Source: Symsagittifera roscoffensis (lineage: Eukaryota > Xenacoelomorpha > Acoela > Convolutidae). Taken from it: 64,000 nucleotides of DNA. Location: contig NW_026970969.1 in the NCBI RefSeq assembly GCF_963678635.1, forward strand, positions 62,001 through 126,000, read 5' to 3'. Positions 47,033-59,400 of this stretch are shown here, piece by piece; position 1 is the stretch's first letter, and every line of letters begins with the position of its first letter. Below the pieces are notes generated by a model that was not told the DNA's origin, searched no databases, and saw only the letters and a program-made list of their open reading frames with translations. The position numbers and the translations under genes were made by a program.

Positions 47033-47999
47033 ATTTTGACTTTGAGTTTAAGGGAGTTTAAGAGTTTGTGTTTTCTGTCTCACTGCTTTGGTACGTTGCC
47101 CTTCGGAGAGTTGTTTCATGTTGCTAACACCATTCCCACCCATCGGTTTTCGAGCCGTCTATGATTTTTGATTATTTTCTGAAGATTCTCGTTTCAATGA
47201 CTTTACAGGATCAGTCGCATATGTTGGTAGAGAAGTGAGGAGGGGGTGTGGTTGTAGACACCCAAAAATTAGGATACGCAATAGAGCATTCAGACTGCAA
47301 TTTATGTATTAAGATAGTGAACAGACTTCTCAATGTATTAGGGTAGGGGATAGGTTTCCCAATGTATTTAGATACCAAATTTCAGATGATAATTTTCAGA
47401 TGGTAAATTTTTTCAGCTCCCGAATTTGTCATGCGTTAGAATAGTTTGTAGGGTTTCTATGTATTGGGAATCGAATTTCAAAGTTTTAAAATAGAAACAT
47501 TTTTTCCAAAGAATTAAGATAGGAAATGGTAAGATTTCAGTGTGATGCTAAGAGAATGGTAAGAAAAACAGATTTTTATGGATTTTGCGAGAAAAAGTCT
47601 AGTTTTTTTTCGTAAATTTATCGGCACGCGTTATGTAAATGGTAAAATCAGTGAATTATGGATTGAAGGTATTAGGTTTCTTGGCTCATGGTAATTCAAT
47701 GGTTAGGGTTTCAAAACTGAAAAAATTTACAAGAACAATTTTTTTTTAAAAAACTTCAAAACACGAAAAGATTTGATACAAAACGAGCTATTAACTATTG
47801 TATCATTTACATATTTTTTAAATCAGTGCTCTGTCATGCTGAAACTTTGCTGAAGTCTACCGAGTTTTTCAAAATCAATGTTCTTCAAAAAACTGCCGGA
47901 AACTGTTGTTTTACAGTTGAAAACTTGAATTTTGTATAAAACATTCAACCGTATGAAACGTTACTACAGTTTACACGTTAAAATTTGCAAATTCAATGG

Positions 48000-48278
48000 C
48001 TTAGTATAGATTGAATAAATTGGTTCTAGCTTTTTTGCGTAAAAGTAACCGAGTTCTATTTCAGCTTGTTCCTACGTTCCGAATAAATGGTTGGATAATT
48101 TGAATCCACGATTTGTCGACTTAAAACTTACAGCATCACAAAAATCTTGTCTGTATTTGGACATTGTTTCTTCTCCAGTATCTTTTTGCATTCTCTTGTT
48201 GAATACTTCCCCACTAATATTGTGTTTGTCGCTCTTACTATCATAGCAGCAATACTTCTTGCTACACAGGTAAAACAT
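48000..48278 (-). pseudogene. Type II PolB C-terminal fragment in P1
   Basis: The frame at 48,072-48,278 reads 'YLCSKKYCCYDSKSDKHNIS' and 'ALSFKSTNRGF'-type sequence, then continues past a frame change as 'EQAEIELGYFYAKK' and 'IYTKPL'. This is the end of the long PolB of Maverick/adintovirus-like elements, after the polymerase motifs. It is a more diverged copy than those in P2 and P3. Confidence 0.7.
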
Positions 48279-50459
48279 TTCAGTACATCAAATACTTCTA
48301 TGAATAGACAAGGTTCTCGTTTTCATGATTTTTATAAACAGCTTAGTATGTAGAGTCACCTCTGCAGTCATTAAGGCGATTTTTTACCCATTGAGCTTTC
48401 TTTAAAGGTAAAATACAATCCTCCAAGTTCTCTTCGGTTAATGTTAGATACAGAGAACCTGTATCCATCTTCCTCGACCTTTTTCGCATCACTTATAAAA
48501 AAAATTGTTGCTAGGACCATGTGTTCAATTGTTCACTTTAAAAGTTCAACTTCAAAAAACTCCCTTTTCACGATAATCAATCGCCTAAAGACCTTTATTT
48601 ATTACGCTGCATGTGTTCTCATCGCCGATATATTTGGTTATCGTGTGTCTGGATCTGTTCATATTTTGATAAACGCACGAGCTGTTACTGAGAAGTGGAT
48701 TCGTGTCTCCTTCTCATCGACTATCACAAACAGATTGAACAAAAAAAATGAAACCGTTTTCAGGAGTGTACTCAACTAACCGATCGTTTTTGGTATATTG
48801 GAGGCAAAGACTTAGATAGAAGTTAAGAAGTGGAGTGATGATTGCTCTAATTTCTAATTTAAAACTGGAAATCGAGTTTGATTATGAGTTTTTCAGCAAA
48901 TCATTTTCCTCGGCATGAACTTTGAAGTTTTCACCAATATCGTTAAGCAGATGTCAAATTTTGTAAAAGTTGGCTTTGATTTGTCGGGATTTTTTAAATG
49001 GCATTGCAAACAGCCAAAAAGTGATCCATTCTGATTTTATTTATTAAATATAGAATAAACAAACTGAGGACTTCTATAATGAAACATTTGTCTTAACATG
49101 GATCATGACAAAATAATATGTTTTAAAGTACTCCCATCACTCCTACTCCCTATTTTGATATTTGTGACCCTTTTCTTTTATGCTCTTTTGTCTCAACTCA
49201 GTCATTTCTCGCATCTAATTTTCCCTTTTAACACCTCCTTGTTCTGACCAAAAGGCAGATTTTTCGGCAGGAAAAGAAGTGATGTTAGTAAGGCATAACT
49301 TCAAAAACTGTTTTACAGTGTTCTCAAGGGCCATAAACACGGAAACAACCAATTTTCTTCTTCTTTCTGGTTGTGTAAAAACTCTCAATTTTAGACTATT
49401 TTCTCAATTCTTAATATCACATAAACCCTTATATCCTTCAAACAACGGGTATAATATGTGATTTGTCGACTTCTGTGTGCATATATTTTACCAATTCTTT
49501 AAAAGGAATTCTTTAAAAGTAACCATGTTGGGTTGTTCCCAGATAAATTTCAACTTGGATTAACTTTCAAAACCTGTTGGACGTAACTTTTTCAGTGCAC
49601 TTTGTTAATCAAGTCCTCCATTAAGCCGTTTTTGGTAGATTGTTGAAGGCAATTCCGTGCAATCAAGCCTGTTTGGACTGTCAAATTAGTCGTAGGGGAA
49701 AAACTTCTAGCTTCACTGGCTTTATGGGCTTTCAGAAAAAAATTCCAGAGCTTTTCTTATACCCAGAAACTGTAGAGTTCCATAATTCAAGAATATGAAA
49801 TCATTTGCGTTCTTTAAGGACTGTTGGTTCTTTTTTTAATAAAATACAAGGTAAGGTACAGGATCGAATATGATTTGATAAAATTCAGATTGTATATGCA
49901 GCTATTGAAACCGAAGATCGGTAGGGCAAAAATGCAGTTTCAAGTCGATCAGGTGTTTTTTTGAATGCTCAAGAATTGTGTCGATATTACATTCTCTTCT
50001 CCATCTTCAGCACATTCCTGAGTTTTTCAAAGATTTCTTCATAGAATTTTTGGACTAAATTGTTCACAGTGTATTCGGCTTCTTGAAAACTGGTTCTCAA
50101 TTGCAGCTTGTGTTTTTCAACCAGAAACTCCAGTAGATAAAAGAGCCAATTTTAAGAGTTCTGGGTCTTGTAACATTGTAACATCTTGCAAAATTTAAGC
50201 GTTTGAGGGGGAGTCTATGACTTCCAACCCAATTAGTTGTTTCGGTTGCTATCTGTTCGTCTGTGGTAACACAAATTGATTCGAAGTCAAATATTGCTAA
50301 TTTGCTAATTAGTTTCTGATCTTAAGTGTAGGAATTGTTGAATCCGTTCAGTTTCTCGAATATTGTTTACCATTAGGTGTATGCGTTTTTGGGATAAACT
50401 AGTCGACCTCGATCATTAAGTCTGATTAATTTTTTTAGTGAATATATCTGGTCTGTGAA

Positions 50460-50620
50460 AAAAACTGTCACAATTAGGTCATCGAAAAGACTTAAGGAAA
50501 GAATCGATATAATTTGTGTGACTGAAAGGATTGTGAAATCTTAGCAATTTCAGGCTTTTATCTTTTTTTCCAAAAAGTCGCTTATTTATTTTTCTTCTCT
50601 TTTTCCTTCCTGAATGTCGA
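50460..50620 (-). pseudogene. Type II PolB zinc-finger-like block in P1 (Cys codon turned to stop)
   Basis: The minus strand reads 'RFHNPFSHTNYIDSFLKSFR', a stop, then 'PNCDSFFHR'. The stop (tca on the plus strand at 50,479) replaces the first Cys of the pair, which is intact in P3 (58,803). P2 has the same stop at 54,287. Confidence 0.7.
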
Positions 50621-50812
50621 AAAAGTAATTGATTATGTTACGTTCAAATGCTCACTCGGCAAAAAGTAAACCATCAATTGCAACTTCCAGATTCTGTTAT
50701 GAGCTCTGTAAATAGCTGAGATGAGTTAGCGTCGAGGTTACTGTGGCCGAGTAGGCACATTGTTAGTGCACGGAAAAGAGAAAAATGATTTTAGCAGAAA
50801 AGCAAAAGCTTA

Positions 50813-51185
50813 CTAGCTTATGTCGTTGTAAAGGTACAAGTCAAACAGAGTCCAGACATGCCATTGGGATGTTTTAGAGCAAAGCAGCGAAAATAGTGAC
50901 ATTTGTCCACAACTTGAACCCCCACTTTTTGTTCTGACGTTCTTTGGTTTATTGTTCCATAATATCGAATTTTTCGATTTTTTCCTGATTTTAATAAAAT
51001 CCGCTTTGTACAGTAATTGATACTTTCCGAGCAAAGTATGCCCGTGTCGACAATAGAAAGAACAAATTCAAGACCAACGCTGACTTTTGCGGCTGAGTCG
51101 ATACTGCTGAAATCTTCATCAAGCTTCTCCTTGACTGCTTTAGAATAGTGTAGAGATTTCCTATGTATTGGGAATCGAATTTCAT
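50813..51185 (-). pseudogene. Type II PolB upstream exon-like segment in P1
   Basis: Two overlapping minus frames (50,813-51,034 and 50,991-51,185) are the two halves of one frame that is still continuous in P3 (59,143-59,400). A one-base difference near 50,965 in an A/T run splits them. They share 'NLFFLLSTRAYFARKV' and 'GGSSCGQMSLFSLLCSK'. I place them in the PolB gene by position, not by a motif. Confidence 0.5.
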
Positions 51186-54100
51186 TGTTTTAAAATAGAA
51201 ACAATTTTTCCAAAGAATTAAGATAGAAAATGGTTTAATTTCAGCGTGATGCTAAGAGAATGGTAAGAAAAACAGCTTTTTATGGATTTTATGAGAAAAA
51301 GTCTAGTTTTTTTCGTAAATTTATCGGCACGCGTTATGTTATTGGTAAAATCAGTGAATTCATGGCTCATGGTAGTTCAATGGTAAGGGTTGCAAAACTG
51401 AAAAAATCTACAAGAAAAAATGTAATTTTAAAAAAAGAAAACTTCGAAACACGAAAAGATTCGATACAAAATGAGCTATTAACTTTTGTATTATTCACAT
51501 ATATTTTTTAAAACAGTGCTCTATCAAGCTGAAACTTTGCTGAAGTCTACTGACTTTTTAAAAATCAATGTTCTTCGAAAACCTACTGCAAACTGTTTGT
51601 TTCACATTGAATAATTGATTTTTTTATAAAACATTCCACCGTATGAAATTTTACTACAGTTAACACGTTAAAATTTACGAATTCAATGGCTTAGTATAAA
51701 GTGAAAAAATTGGTTCTCGCTTTTTTGGGTAAATGTAACCGAGTTCTATTTCAGCTTGTTCATACGTTCGGAATAAATCGTTGGATAATTTGAACCCACG
51801 ATTTGTCGACTTCAAACTTAATGCATCACAAAAAATTCGTATGTATTTGGACATTGTTTCTTCTCCAGTGTTTTCTTGCATTCTTTTGTTGAATACTTCG
51901 TTACTAATCTTGTGTTTGTCGCTCTTACTATCATAGCAGCAAAACGTCTTGCTGCACAAGTATAGCAATCAATACCAAATCGATGACCATTAAAAATCAC
52001 TTACCTCAATTCCTTAAATCTGCAGTAAATGTTCCACGAATTTTTTTGATTTTTAAAGATTTAATTACAGAAGAAAAAACTAAAAAAAAAATAAAAAATT
52101 GTCCTTGAACATCAGCGTTTTTTGAATTTTTGTCTGATTTATTTTTCTCAGTCGATAATTGAAGGTTATCAAACATTTTTCCCATAAAATTTTAATGATT
52201 TTTAACTTTCTTTTTTAAAGTCAACATAATTTGAAGTACAAGATCATCAAGGTTACTGAGATCATCGCCGAGATATTTGGTTATTGTGTGTCTGGATCTG
52301 TTCATATTTTGATAAACGCACGCGCTGTTACTGAGAAGCTTCATAGAGTGGATTCGTGTCTCCTTCTCGTCGAGTATCAGAAACAGATTGAACAAAAAAA
52401 TTGAAACAGTTTTGAGGTGTGTGCTCAACTAACCGATAATTTTTGGTATTTTGAAGGCAAAGACATAGATATAAGTTAGGAAGGGGAGTGATGATTGCGC
52501 TAATTTCTAAATAAAAATAAATATCAACATTAGTTATGGGTTTTTCAGCAACTCATTTTCTTCGGCTTAAATTCTGAAGTTTTTACCAATATCGTTCAGC
52601 AGACGTCAAAGTTTGTAAAAGTTGGCTTCGATTTATCGGGAATTTTTAACTGGCATTGCACACAGCCAAAAAGTGATCCATTCTGATTTTTTTCCAGTAA
52701 AGAATAAGCAGACTGATGTCTTCTATAATGAAGCGTTTGTCTTAGCACGGTTCATGACAAAATAATATGGTTTAAAGTGCTCCGATCACTCCTACTCCCA
52801 CTTTTGGTTTTTGTGACCTTATTCTTTTATTTTAATTCGTCTCAACTCAGTCATTTTTCGAATCTAATTTTCCCTGTTAACACCTTGTTCTGACAAAAAG
52901 AGCAGATTTTTCTTGGCAGGAAAATAAAAGATGTTAGTAACGCATAACTTCGAGAACTGTTTTACAGTGATCGCAATGGTGATAAACATGGAAACAGCCA
53001 ATTTTCTTCTTCTTTGGGTTGTGTAGAAACTCTCAATTTTAGACTATGGTCTCAATTCTTAATAGAAGGACATAACTATGTTGTCAAGTTATTTTGATCT
53101 GTTGTTTCTGTTTTTCCTCATGTGTAGAGTCATGAAGCTCTTGGCTCACTTAGAATGAATATATTTAGCTAGCGTAAAATGCCAATTTTTGCTGGACCAC
53201 CGGTCTTGCCTTCTCTAATTTTATCACATAAACCCTTATATCCTTCAAAGAACGGGTATAATATGTGATTTGTCGACTTCTGTGTGCATATATTTTACCA
53301 ATTATTTAAAAGGAATTCTTTAAAAGTAACCATGTTGAGTTGTTCCCAGATAAATTTCAAATTGGATTAACTTTCAAAACCTGTTGGACGTAACTTTTTC
53401 AGTGCACTTTGTTAATCAAGTCCTCCATTAAGCCGTTTTTGGTAGATTGTTGAAGGCAATTCCGTGCAATCAAGCTTGTTTGGACTGTCAAATTAGTCGT
53501 AGGGGAAAAACTTCTAGCTTCACTGGCTTTATGGGCTTTCAGAAAAAAATTTCAGAGCTTTTCTTATACCCAGAAACTGTAGAGTTCCATAATTCAAGAA
53601 TATGAAATCATTTGCGTTCTTTAAGGACTGTTGGTTCTTTTTTTAATAAAATACAAGGTAAGGTACAGGATCGAATATGATTTGATAAAATTCAGATTGT
53701 ATGTGCAGCTATTGAAACCGAAGATCGGTAGGGCAAAAATGCAGTTTCAAGTCGATCAGGTGTTTTTTTGAATGCTCAAGAATTGTGTCGATATTACATT
53801 CTCTTCTCCATCTTCAGCACATTCCTGAGTTTTTCAAAGATTTCTTCATAGAATTTTTGGACTAAATCGTTCACAGTGTATTCGGCTTCTTGAAAACTGG
53901 TTCTCAATTGTAGCTTGTGTTTTTCAACCAGAAACTCCAAGTAGACAAAAGAGCCAATTTTAAGAGTTCTTGGTCTTGTAACATTGTAACATCTTGCAAA
54001 ATTTAAGCTTTTGAGGGGGAGTCTATGACTCTCAACCCAATTAGTTGTTTCGGTTGCTATCTGTTCGTCTGTGGTAACACAAATTGATTCGAAGTCAAAT

Positions 54101-54960
54101 ATTGCTAATTTGCTAATTAGTTTCTGATCTTAAGTGTAGGAATTGTTGAATCCGTTCAGTTTCTCGAATATTGTTTACCATTAGGTGTATGCGTTTTTGG
54201 GATAAACTAGTCGACCTCGATCATTAAGTCTGATTAATTTTTTTAGTGAATATATCTGGTCTGTGAAAAAAACTGTCACAATTAGGTCATCGAAAAGACT
54301 TAAGGAAAGAATCGATATAATTTGTGTGACTGAAAGGATTGTGGAATCTTAACAATTTCAGGCTTTTATCTTTTTTTCCAAAAAGTCGCTTATTTATTTT
54401 TCTTCTCTTTTTCCTTCCTGAATGTCGAAAATGTAATTGATTATGTTACGTTCAAATGCTCACTCGGCAAAAAGTAAACCATCAATTGCAACTTCCAGAT
54501 TCTGTTATGAGCTCTGTAAATAGCTGAGATGAGTTAGCGTCGAGGTTACTGTGGCCGAGTAGGCACATTGTTAGTGCACGGAAAAGAGAAAAATGATTTT
54601 AGCAGAAAAGCAAAAGCTTACTAGCTTATGTCGTTGTAAAGGTACAAGTCAAACAGAGTCCAGACATGCCATTGGGATGTTTTAGAGCAAAGCAGCGAAA
54701 ATAGTGACATTTGTCCACAACTTGAACCCCCACTTTTTGTTCTGACGTTCTTTGGTTTATTGTTCCATAATATCGAATTTTTCGATTTTTTCCTGATTTT
54801 AATAAAATCCGCTTTGTACAGTACTTGAAACTTTTCGCGCAAAGTATGCCCGTGTCGACAATAGAAAGAACAAATTCAAGACCAACGCTGACTTTTGCGG
54901 CTGAGTCGATACTGCTGAAATCTTCATCAAGCTTCTCCTTGACTGCTTTAGAATAGTGTA
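51150..54960. repeat. Tandem unit P2
   Basis: The left part matches P3 almost base for base at an offset of 3,808. The right part matches P1 almost base for base at the same offset. At 52,252 about 0.7 kb present in P3 (56,070-56,757) is missing. Confidence 0.95.
51675..51968 (-). pseudogene. Type II PolB C-terminal fragment in P2
   Basis: A 97-codon open frame reads 'YLCSKTFCCYDSKSDKHKIS', 'ALSLKSTNRGFKLSNDLF' and 'TYEQAEIELGYIYPKKREPI', ending 'LYTKPLNS'. The order (Cys-Ser-Lys-x-Tyr/Phe-Cys start, 'NRGF', 'TYEQ', 'YPK', 'TKPL') is that of the PolB C-terminus. The frame is intact, but the upstream polymerase body is not recognisable as open sequence. Confidence 0.75.
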
Positions 54961-55020
54961 GAGATTTCCTATGTATTGGGAATCGAATTTCATAGTTTTA
55001 AAATAGAAACAATTTTCCAA
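54621..55020 (-). pseudogene. Type II PolB upstream exon-like segment in P2
   Basis: The frames at 54,621-54,842 and 54,799-55,020 are the P2 counterparts of 50,813-51,185, split by the same base difference. Three or four substitutions near 54,830 distinguish it from P1. Confidence 0.5.
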
Positions 55021-55483
55021 AGAATTAAGATAGAAAACGGTAAGATTTTAGCGTGATGCTAAGAGAATGGTAAGAAAAACAGCTTCTTATGGATTTTATG
55101 AGAAAAAGTCTAGTTTTTTTCGTAAATTTATCGGCACGCGTTATGTTATTGGTAAAATCAGTGAATTCATGGCTCATGGTAGTTCAATGGTAAGGGTTTC
55201 AAAACTGAAAAAATCTACAAGAAAAAATATAATTTAAAAAAAAGAAAACTTCGAAACACAAAAAGATTCGATACAAAATGAGCTATTAACTATTGTATTA
55301 TTTACATATATTTTTTTTAAAACAGTGCTCTATCAAGCTGAAACTTTGCTGAAGTCTACTGACTTTTTAAAAATCAATGTTCTTCGAAAACCTACTGCAA
55401 ACTGTTTGTTTCACATTGAATAATTGATTTTTTTATAAAACATTCCACCGTATGAAATTTTACTACAGTTAACACGTTAAAAT

Positions 55484-55777
55484 TTACGAATTCAATGGCT
55501 TAGTATAAAGTGAAAAAATTGGTTCTCGCTTTTTTGGGTAAATGTAACCGAGTTCTTTTTCAGCTTGTTCATACGTTCGGAATAAATCGTTGGATAATTT
55601 GAACCCACGATTTGTCGACTTCAAACTTAATGCATCACAAAAAATTCGTATGTATTTGGACATTGTTTCTTCTCCAGTGTTTTCTTGCATTCTTTTGTTG
55701 AATACTTCGTTACTAATCTTGTTTTTGTCGCTCTTAATATCATAGCAGCAATACGCCTTGCTGCACAAGTATAGCAA
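55484..55777 (-). pseudogene. Type II PolB C-terminal fragment in P3
   Basis: This 97-codon frame differs from the P2 copy by a handful of residues ('YLCSKAYCCYDIKSDKNKIS', 'YEQAEKELGYIYPKKREP'). A further minus frame at 55,627-55,809 overlaps in a shifted frame and is a shadow. Confidence 0.75.
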
Positions 55778-57959
55778 TCAATACCAAATCGATGACCATT
55801 AAAAATCACTTACCTCAATTCCTTAAATCTGCAGTAAATGTTCCACGATTTTTTTTTGATTTTTAAAGATTTAATTACAGAAGAAAAAACGAAAAAAAAA
55901 TAAAAAATTGTCTTTGAACATCAGCGTTTTTTGAATTTTTGTCTGATTTATTTTTCTCAGTCGATAATTGAAGGTTATCAAACATTTTTCCCATAAAGTT
56001 TTAATGATTTTTAACTTTCTTTTTTAAAGTCAACATAATTTGAAGTACAAGATCATCAAGGTTACTCCTATGATCTTTCACTTTAAGTGACCTTGCAAAA
56101 CTTTGAATAACCAAGTCTTCAGGGCTTCTCTTTGGATTTATAGGCTTTTGAAAAAATTATTTCTGTCATTTCAAAACTAGATCATCATGTCTTTCCTTGG
56201 ATCTCTTAAAATAAACCTTTCAAAATCAACCATTCCCTCTAGGACTTAAGTGCTAAATTATTCATAGTCTTGATTCATTTTCCACGACTAGATCAATATT
56301 TTTAATTTCAAAACTCCCCATTTAGTTTAAAACAAACAGTGAAGCACTTAGGTTACTCGTCCTTCAGTTGATCCTTACCTCTAATTCGACACAGGATTTG
56401 AGTCAATCGATCCCTTTTAAACTATGAATAGACAAGGTTCTCGTTTTCATGATTTTTATAAACAGCTTAATATGTAGAGTCATCTCTGCAGTCATTTAGG
56501 CGAACTTTTAGCCATTGAGCTTTCTCTACAGGTAAAATACACTCCTCCAAGTTCTCTTCGATTAATGTTAGATACAGAGAACGTGTGTATATCGTCCTCG
56601 ACTTTTTTTGCATCGCAATACTTATAAAAAAAATTGTTGCTAGTACCATGTGTTCAATTGTTCACTTTAATAGTTTTACATCGAAAAAGTCCCTTTTCAC
56701 GACAATCAATCGCTTAAAGATCTTTATTTATTACTTTGCGTGTGTTCTCATCGCCGAGATAATTGGTTATTGTGTGTCTGGATCTGTTCATATTTTGATA
56801 AACGCACGCGCTGTTACTGAGAAGCTTCATAGTGTGGATTCGTGTCTCCTTCTCGTCGAGTATCAGAAACAGATTGAACAAAAAAATTGAAACAGTTTTG
56901 AGGTGTGTGCTCAACTAACCGATAATTTTTGGCATTTTGAAGGCAAAGACATAGATATAAGTTAGGAAGGGGAGTGATGATTGCGCTAATTTCTAAATTG
57001 AAATAAAAATCAACATTAGTTATGGGTTTTTCAGCAAATCATTTTCTTCGGCTTAAATTCTGAAGTTTTTACCAATATCGTTCAGCAGACGTCAAAGTTT
57101 GTAAAAGTTGGCTTCGATTTATCGGGAATTTTTAACTGGCATTGCACACAGCCAAAAAGTGATCCATTCTGATTTTTTTCCAGTAAAGAATAAGCAGACT
57201 GATGTCTTCTATAATGAAGCGTTTGTCTTAGCACGGTTCATGACAAAATAATATGGTTTAAAGTGCTCCGATCACTACTACTTCCACTTTTAATTTTTGT
57301 GACCTTATTCTTTTATTTTAATTCGTCTCAACTCAGTCATTTTTCGAATCTAATTTTCCCTGTTAACACCTTGTTCTGACAAAAAGAGCAGATTTTTCTT
57401 GGCAGGAAAATAAAAGATGTTAGTAACGCATAACTTCGAGAACTGTTTTACAGTGATCGCAATGGTGATAAACATGAAAACAGCCAATTCTTTCATGTTT
57501 GTGTAGAAACTCTTCTTCTTCTTTGGGTTGTGTAGAAACTCTCAATTTTAGACTATGGTATCAATTCTTAATAGAAGGACATAACCATGTTGTCAAGTTA
57601 TTTTGATCTGTTGTTTCTGTTTTTCCTCATGTGTAGAGTCATGAAGCTCTTGGCTCACTTAGAAAGAATATATTTAGCTAGCGTAAAATGCCAATTTTTG
57701 CTGGACCACCGGTCTTGCCTTCTCTAATTTTATCACATAAACCCTTATATCCTTCAAAGAACGGGTATAATATGTGATTTGTCGACTTCTGTGTGCATAT
57801 ATTTTACCAATTCTTTAAAAGGAATTCTTTAAAAGTAACCATGTTGAGTTGTTCCCAGATAAATTTCAAATTGGATTAACTTTCAAAACCTGTTGGACGT
57901 AACTTTTTCAGTGCACTTTGTTAATCAAGTCCTCCATTAAGCCGTTTTTGGTAGATTGT

Positions 57960-58925
57960 TGGACTGTCAAATTAGTCTTAGGGGAAAAACTTCTAGTTTC
58001 ACTTGCTTTATGGGCTTTCAGAAAAAAAGTCCAGAGTTTTTCTTATACCCAGAAACTGTAGAAATCCATAATTGAAGAATACGAAAACATTTGCGTTCTT
58101 TAAGGATTGTTGGTTCATTTTTTAATAACATGCAAGGTAAGGTACAGGATCAAATAAGATTTGATAAAATTCAAATTGTATGTGCAGCTATTGAAGCCGA
58201 AGATCGGTAGGGCAAAAATACAGTTTCAAGTCGATCAGGTGTTCTTTTGAATGCTCAAGAATTGTGTCGATATTACATTCTCTTCTCCATCGTCAGCACA
58301 ATTCTCTTCAAACTCGACGACTTCCATTCTCTTGGTATAAATTCTTGCGTTAAGTTTATCAAGTATTTTTTGGACTAAATCGTTCACAGTTTTTTCGATT
58401 CCTTGAAAACTGGTTCTCAATTGTAGCTTGTTTTTTTTTCAACCAGAAAATCCAAGTAGATAAAAGAGCAATTTTTAAGAGTTCTGGATCTTTTTCACGC
58501 AAGAAAATTGTAACATCTTGCAAAATTTAGGCTTTTGAGAGGAAGTCTATGATTTCCAACCCAAGTAGTTGTTTCGGTTGTCTTCTGTTTGTCTGTGGTA
58601 ACACAAATTGAATCGAAGTCAAATATTGCTAAATTGCTAAATAATTTTTGATCTTCAATGTAGGAATTGTTGAATCCGTCCAGTTTCTCGAATATTAATT
58701 ACAATTAGGTGTACGCGTTTTTGGGATAAACAAAACGACCTCGATCAGGTTAATTTTTTTATTGAATATTTCTGATCTGTGAAAGAAACAGTCACAATTA
58801 GGACATCGAAAAGACTTGAAGAAACAAGCGATATAATTTATGTGACTGAAATGATTGTGGAATCTTAACAATTTCAGGCTTTTATCATTTTTTCCAAAAA
58901 GTCGCTTGTTTATGTTTCTTATCAT
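57960..58925 (-). pseudogene. Type II PolB N-terminal to exonuclease region in P3
   Basis: Right to left: the frame at 58,695-58,925 contains 'RFHNHFSHINYIACFFKSFR' and 'CPNCDCFFHRSEIF', the zinc-finger-like block with both Cys kept. The frame at 58,235-58,420 contains 'FEENCADDGEENVISTQFLS', which aligns with 'DACAENGEVTSKFSRFLGV' of the plus-strand PolB at 6,629. Farther left, minus segments near 57,800-57,900 read 'NLKFIWEQLNMVTFKEFL', the conserved WxxxxMxTFxxFL segment after the exonuclease. Order and content match the fragment at 5.7-7.7 kb, so both belong to one polymerase family. Confidence 0.75.
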
Positions 58926-59142
58926 TTTCCTTCCTGAATGTAAAAATTGTAAATGATTATGTTACGTTCAATTGTTCCCTCGACAAAAAATTAAACCATC
59001 AATTGGAACTTCCAGATTGTGTAATGACCTCTGTAAACAGCTGAGATGAATGAGTGTCGAGGTTGCTATGGCCGAGTAAGTACATTGTTAGTGCACGGAA
59101 CAGACAAAAAAGATTTTAGCAGAAAAGGAAAAGCTTACTTGC

Positions 59143-59400
59143 TTAAGTCGTTGTAAAGTACAAGCCAGACAGAGTCCGGACATACCATTGGTCTGATTTA
59201 GAGCAAAGCAACGAAAATAGTGACATTTGTCCACAACTTGAACCCCCAGTTTTTGTTCTGACGTTTTTTAGTTTATTATTCCATAAATCGAAATTTTCGA
59301 TTTTTTCCTGATTGTAATAAAATCCGCGTTCTACAGTAAATGCAATTTTCCGAGCAAAATAATCACGTGTCGACAAAAGAAAGAACAAATTCAAGAGCAA
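59143..59400 (-). pseudogene. Type II PolB upstream exon-like segment in P3 (intact frame)
   Basis: This is an 85-codon continuous frame, 'LNLFFLLSTRDYFARKIAF' to 'GGSSCGQMSLFSLLCSKSDQ'. It is the least damaged version of the sequence split in P1 and P2. It may be an exon of the polymerase gene or of a neighbour. Confidence 0.5.

Larger units (their letters stand above)
47440..51150. repeat. Tandem unit P1
   Basis: This is the first of three tandem units whose starts are marked by 'tatgtattgggaatcg' at 47,458, 51,162 and 54,970. The left part of P1 (to about 49,415) is clearly diverged from P2 and P3 and lacks two blocks present in P3 (one of several hundred bases near 48,280 and one of about 140 bases near 49,413). 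The right part is almost identical to P2. Confidence 0.93.

Noticed and set aside
47230..47400. Short words 'aatgtatta' and 'gggtagggg', considered as telomere-like or satellite repeats.
   Set aside because: Only three irregular occurrences with no fixed period.
50735..50790. 'gtggccgagtaggcac' resembles the start and A box of a Leu/Ser tRNA (also at 54,550 and about 59,065).
   Set aside because: No B box or matching acceptor stem follows within 100 bases. The sequence recurs only as part of the P units and is changed in P3.
56585..56890. Plus-strand 101-codon frame (also 48,441-48,779), considered as a membrane protein gene.
   Set aside because: The minus strand is open at the same place (56,714-56,914), all PolB signals of this array are on the minus strand, and the frame differs between P1 and P3.
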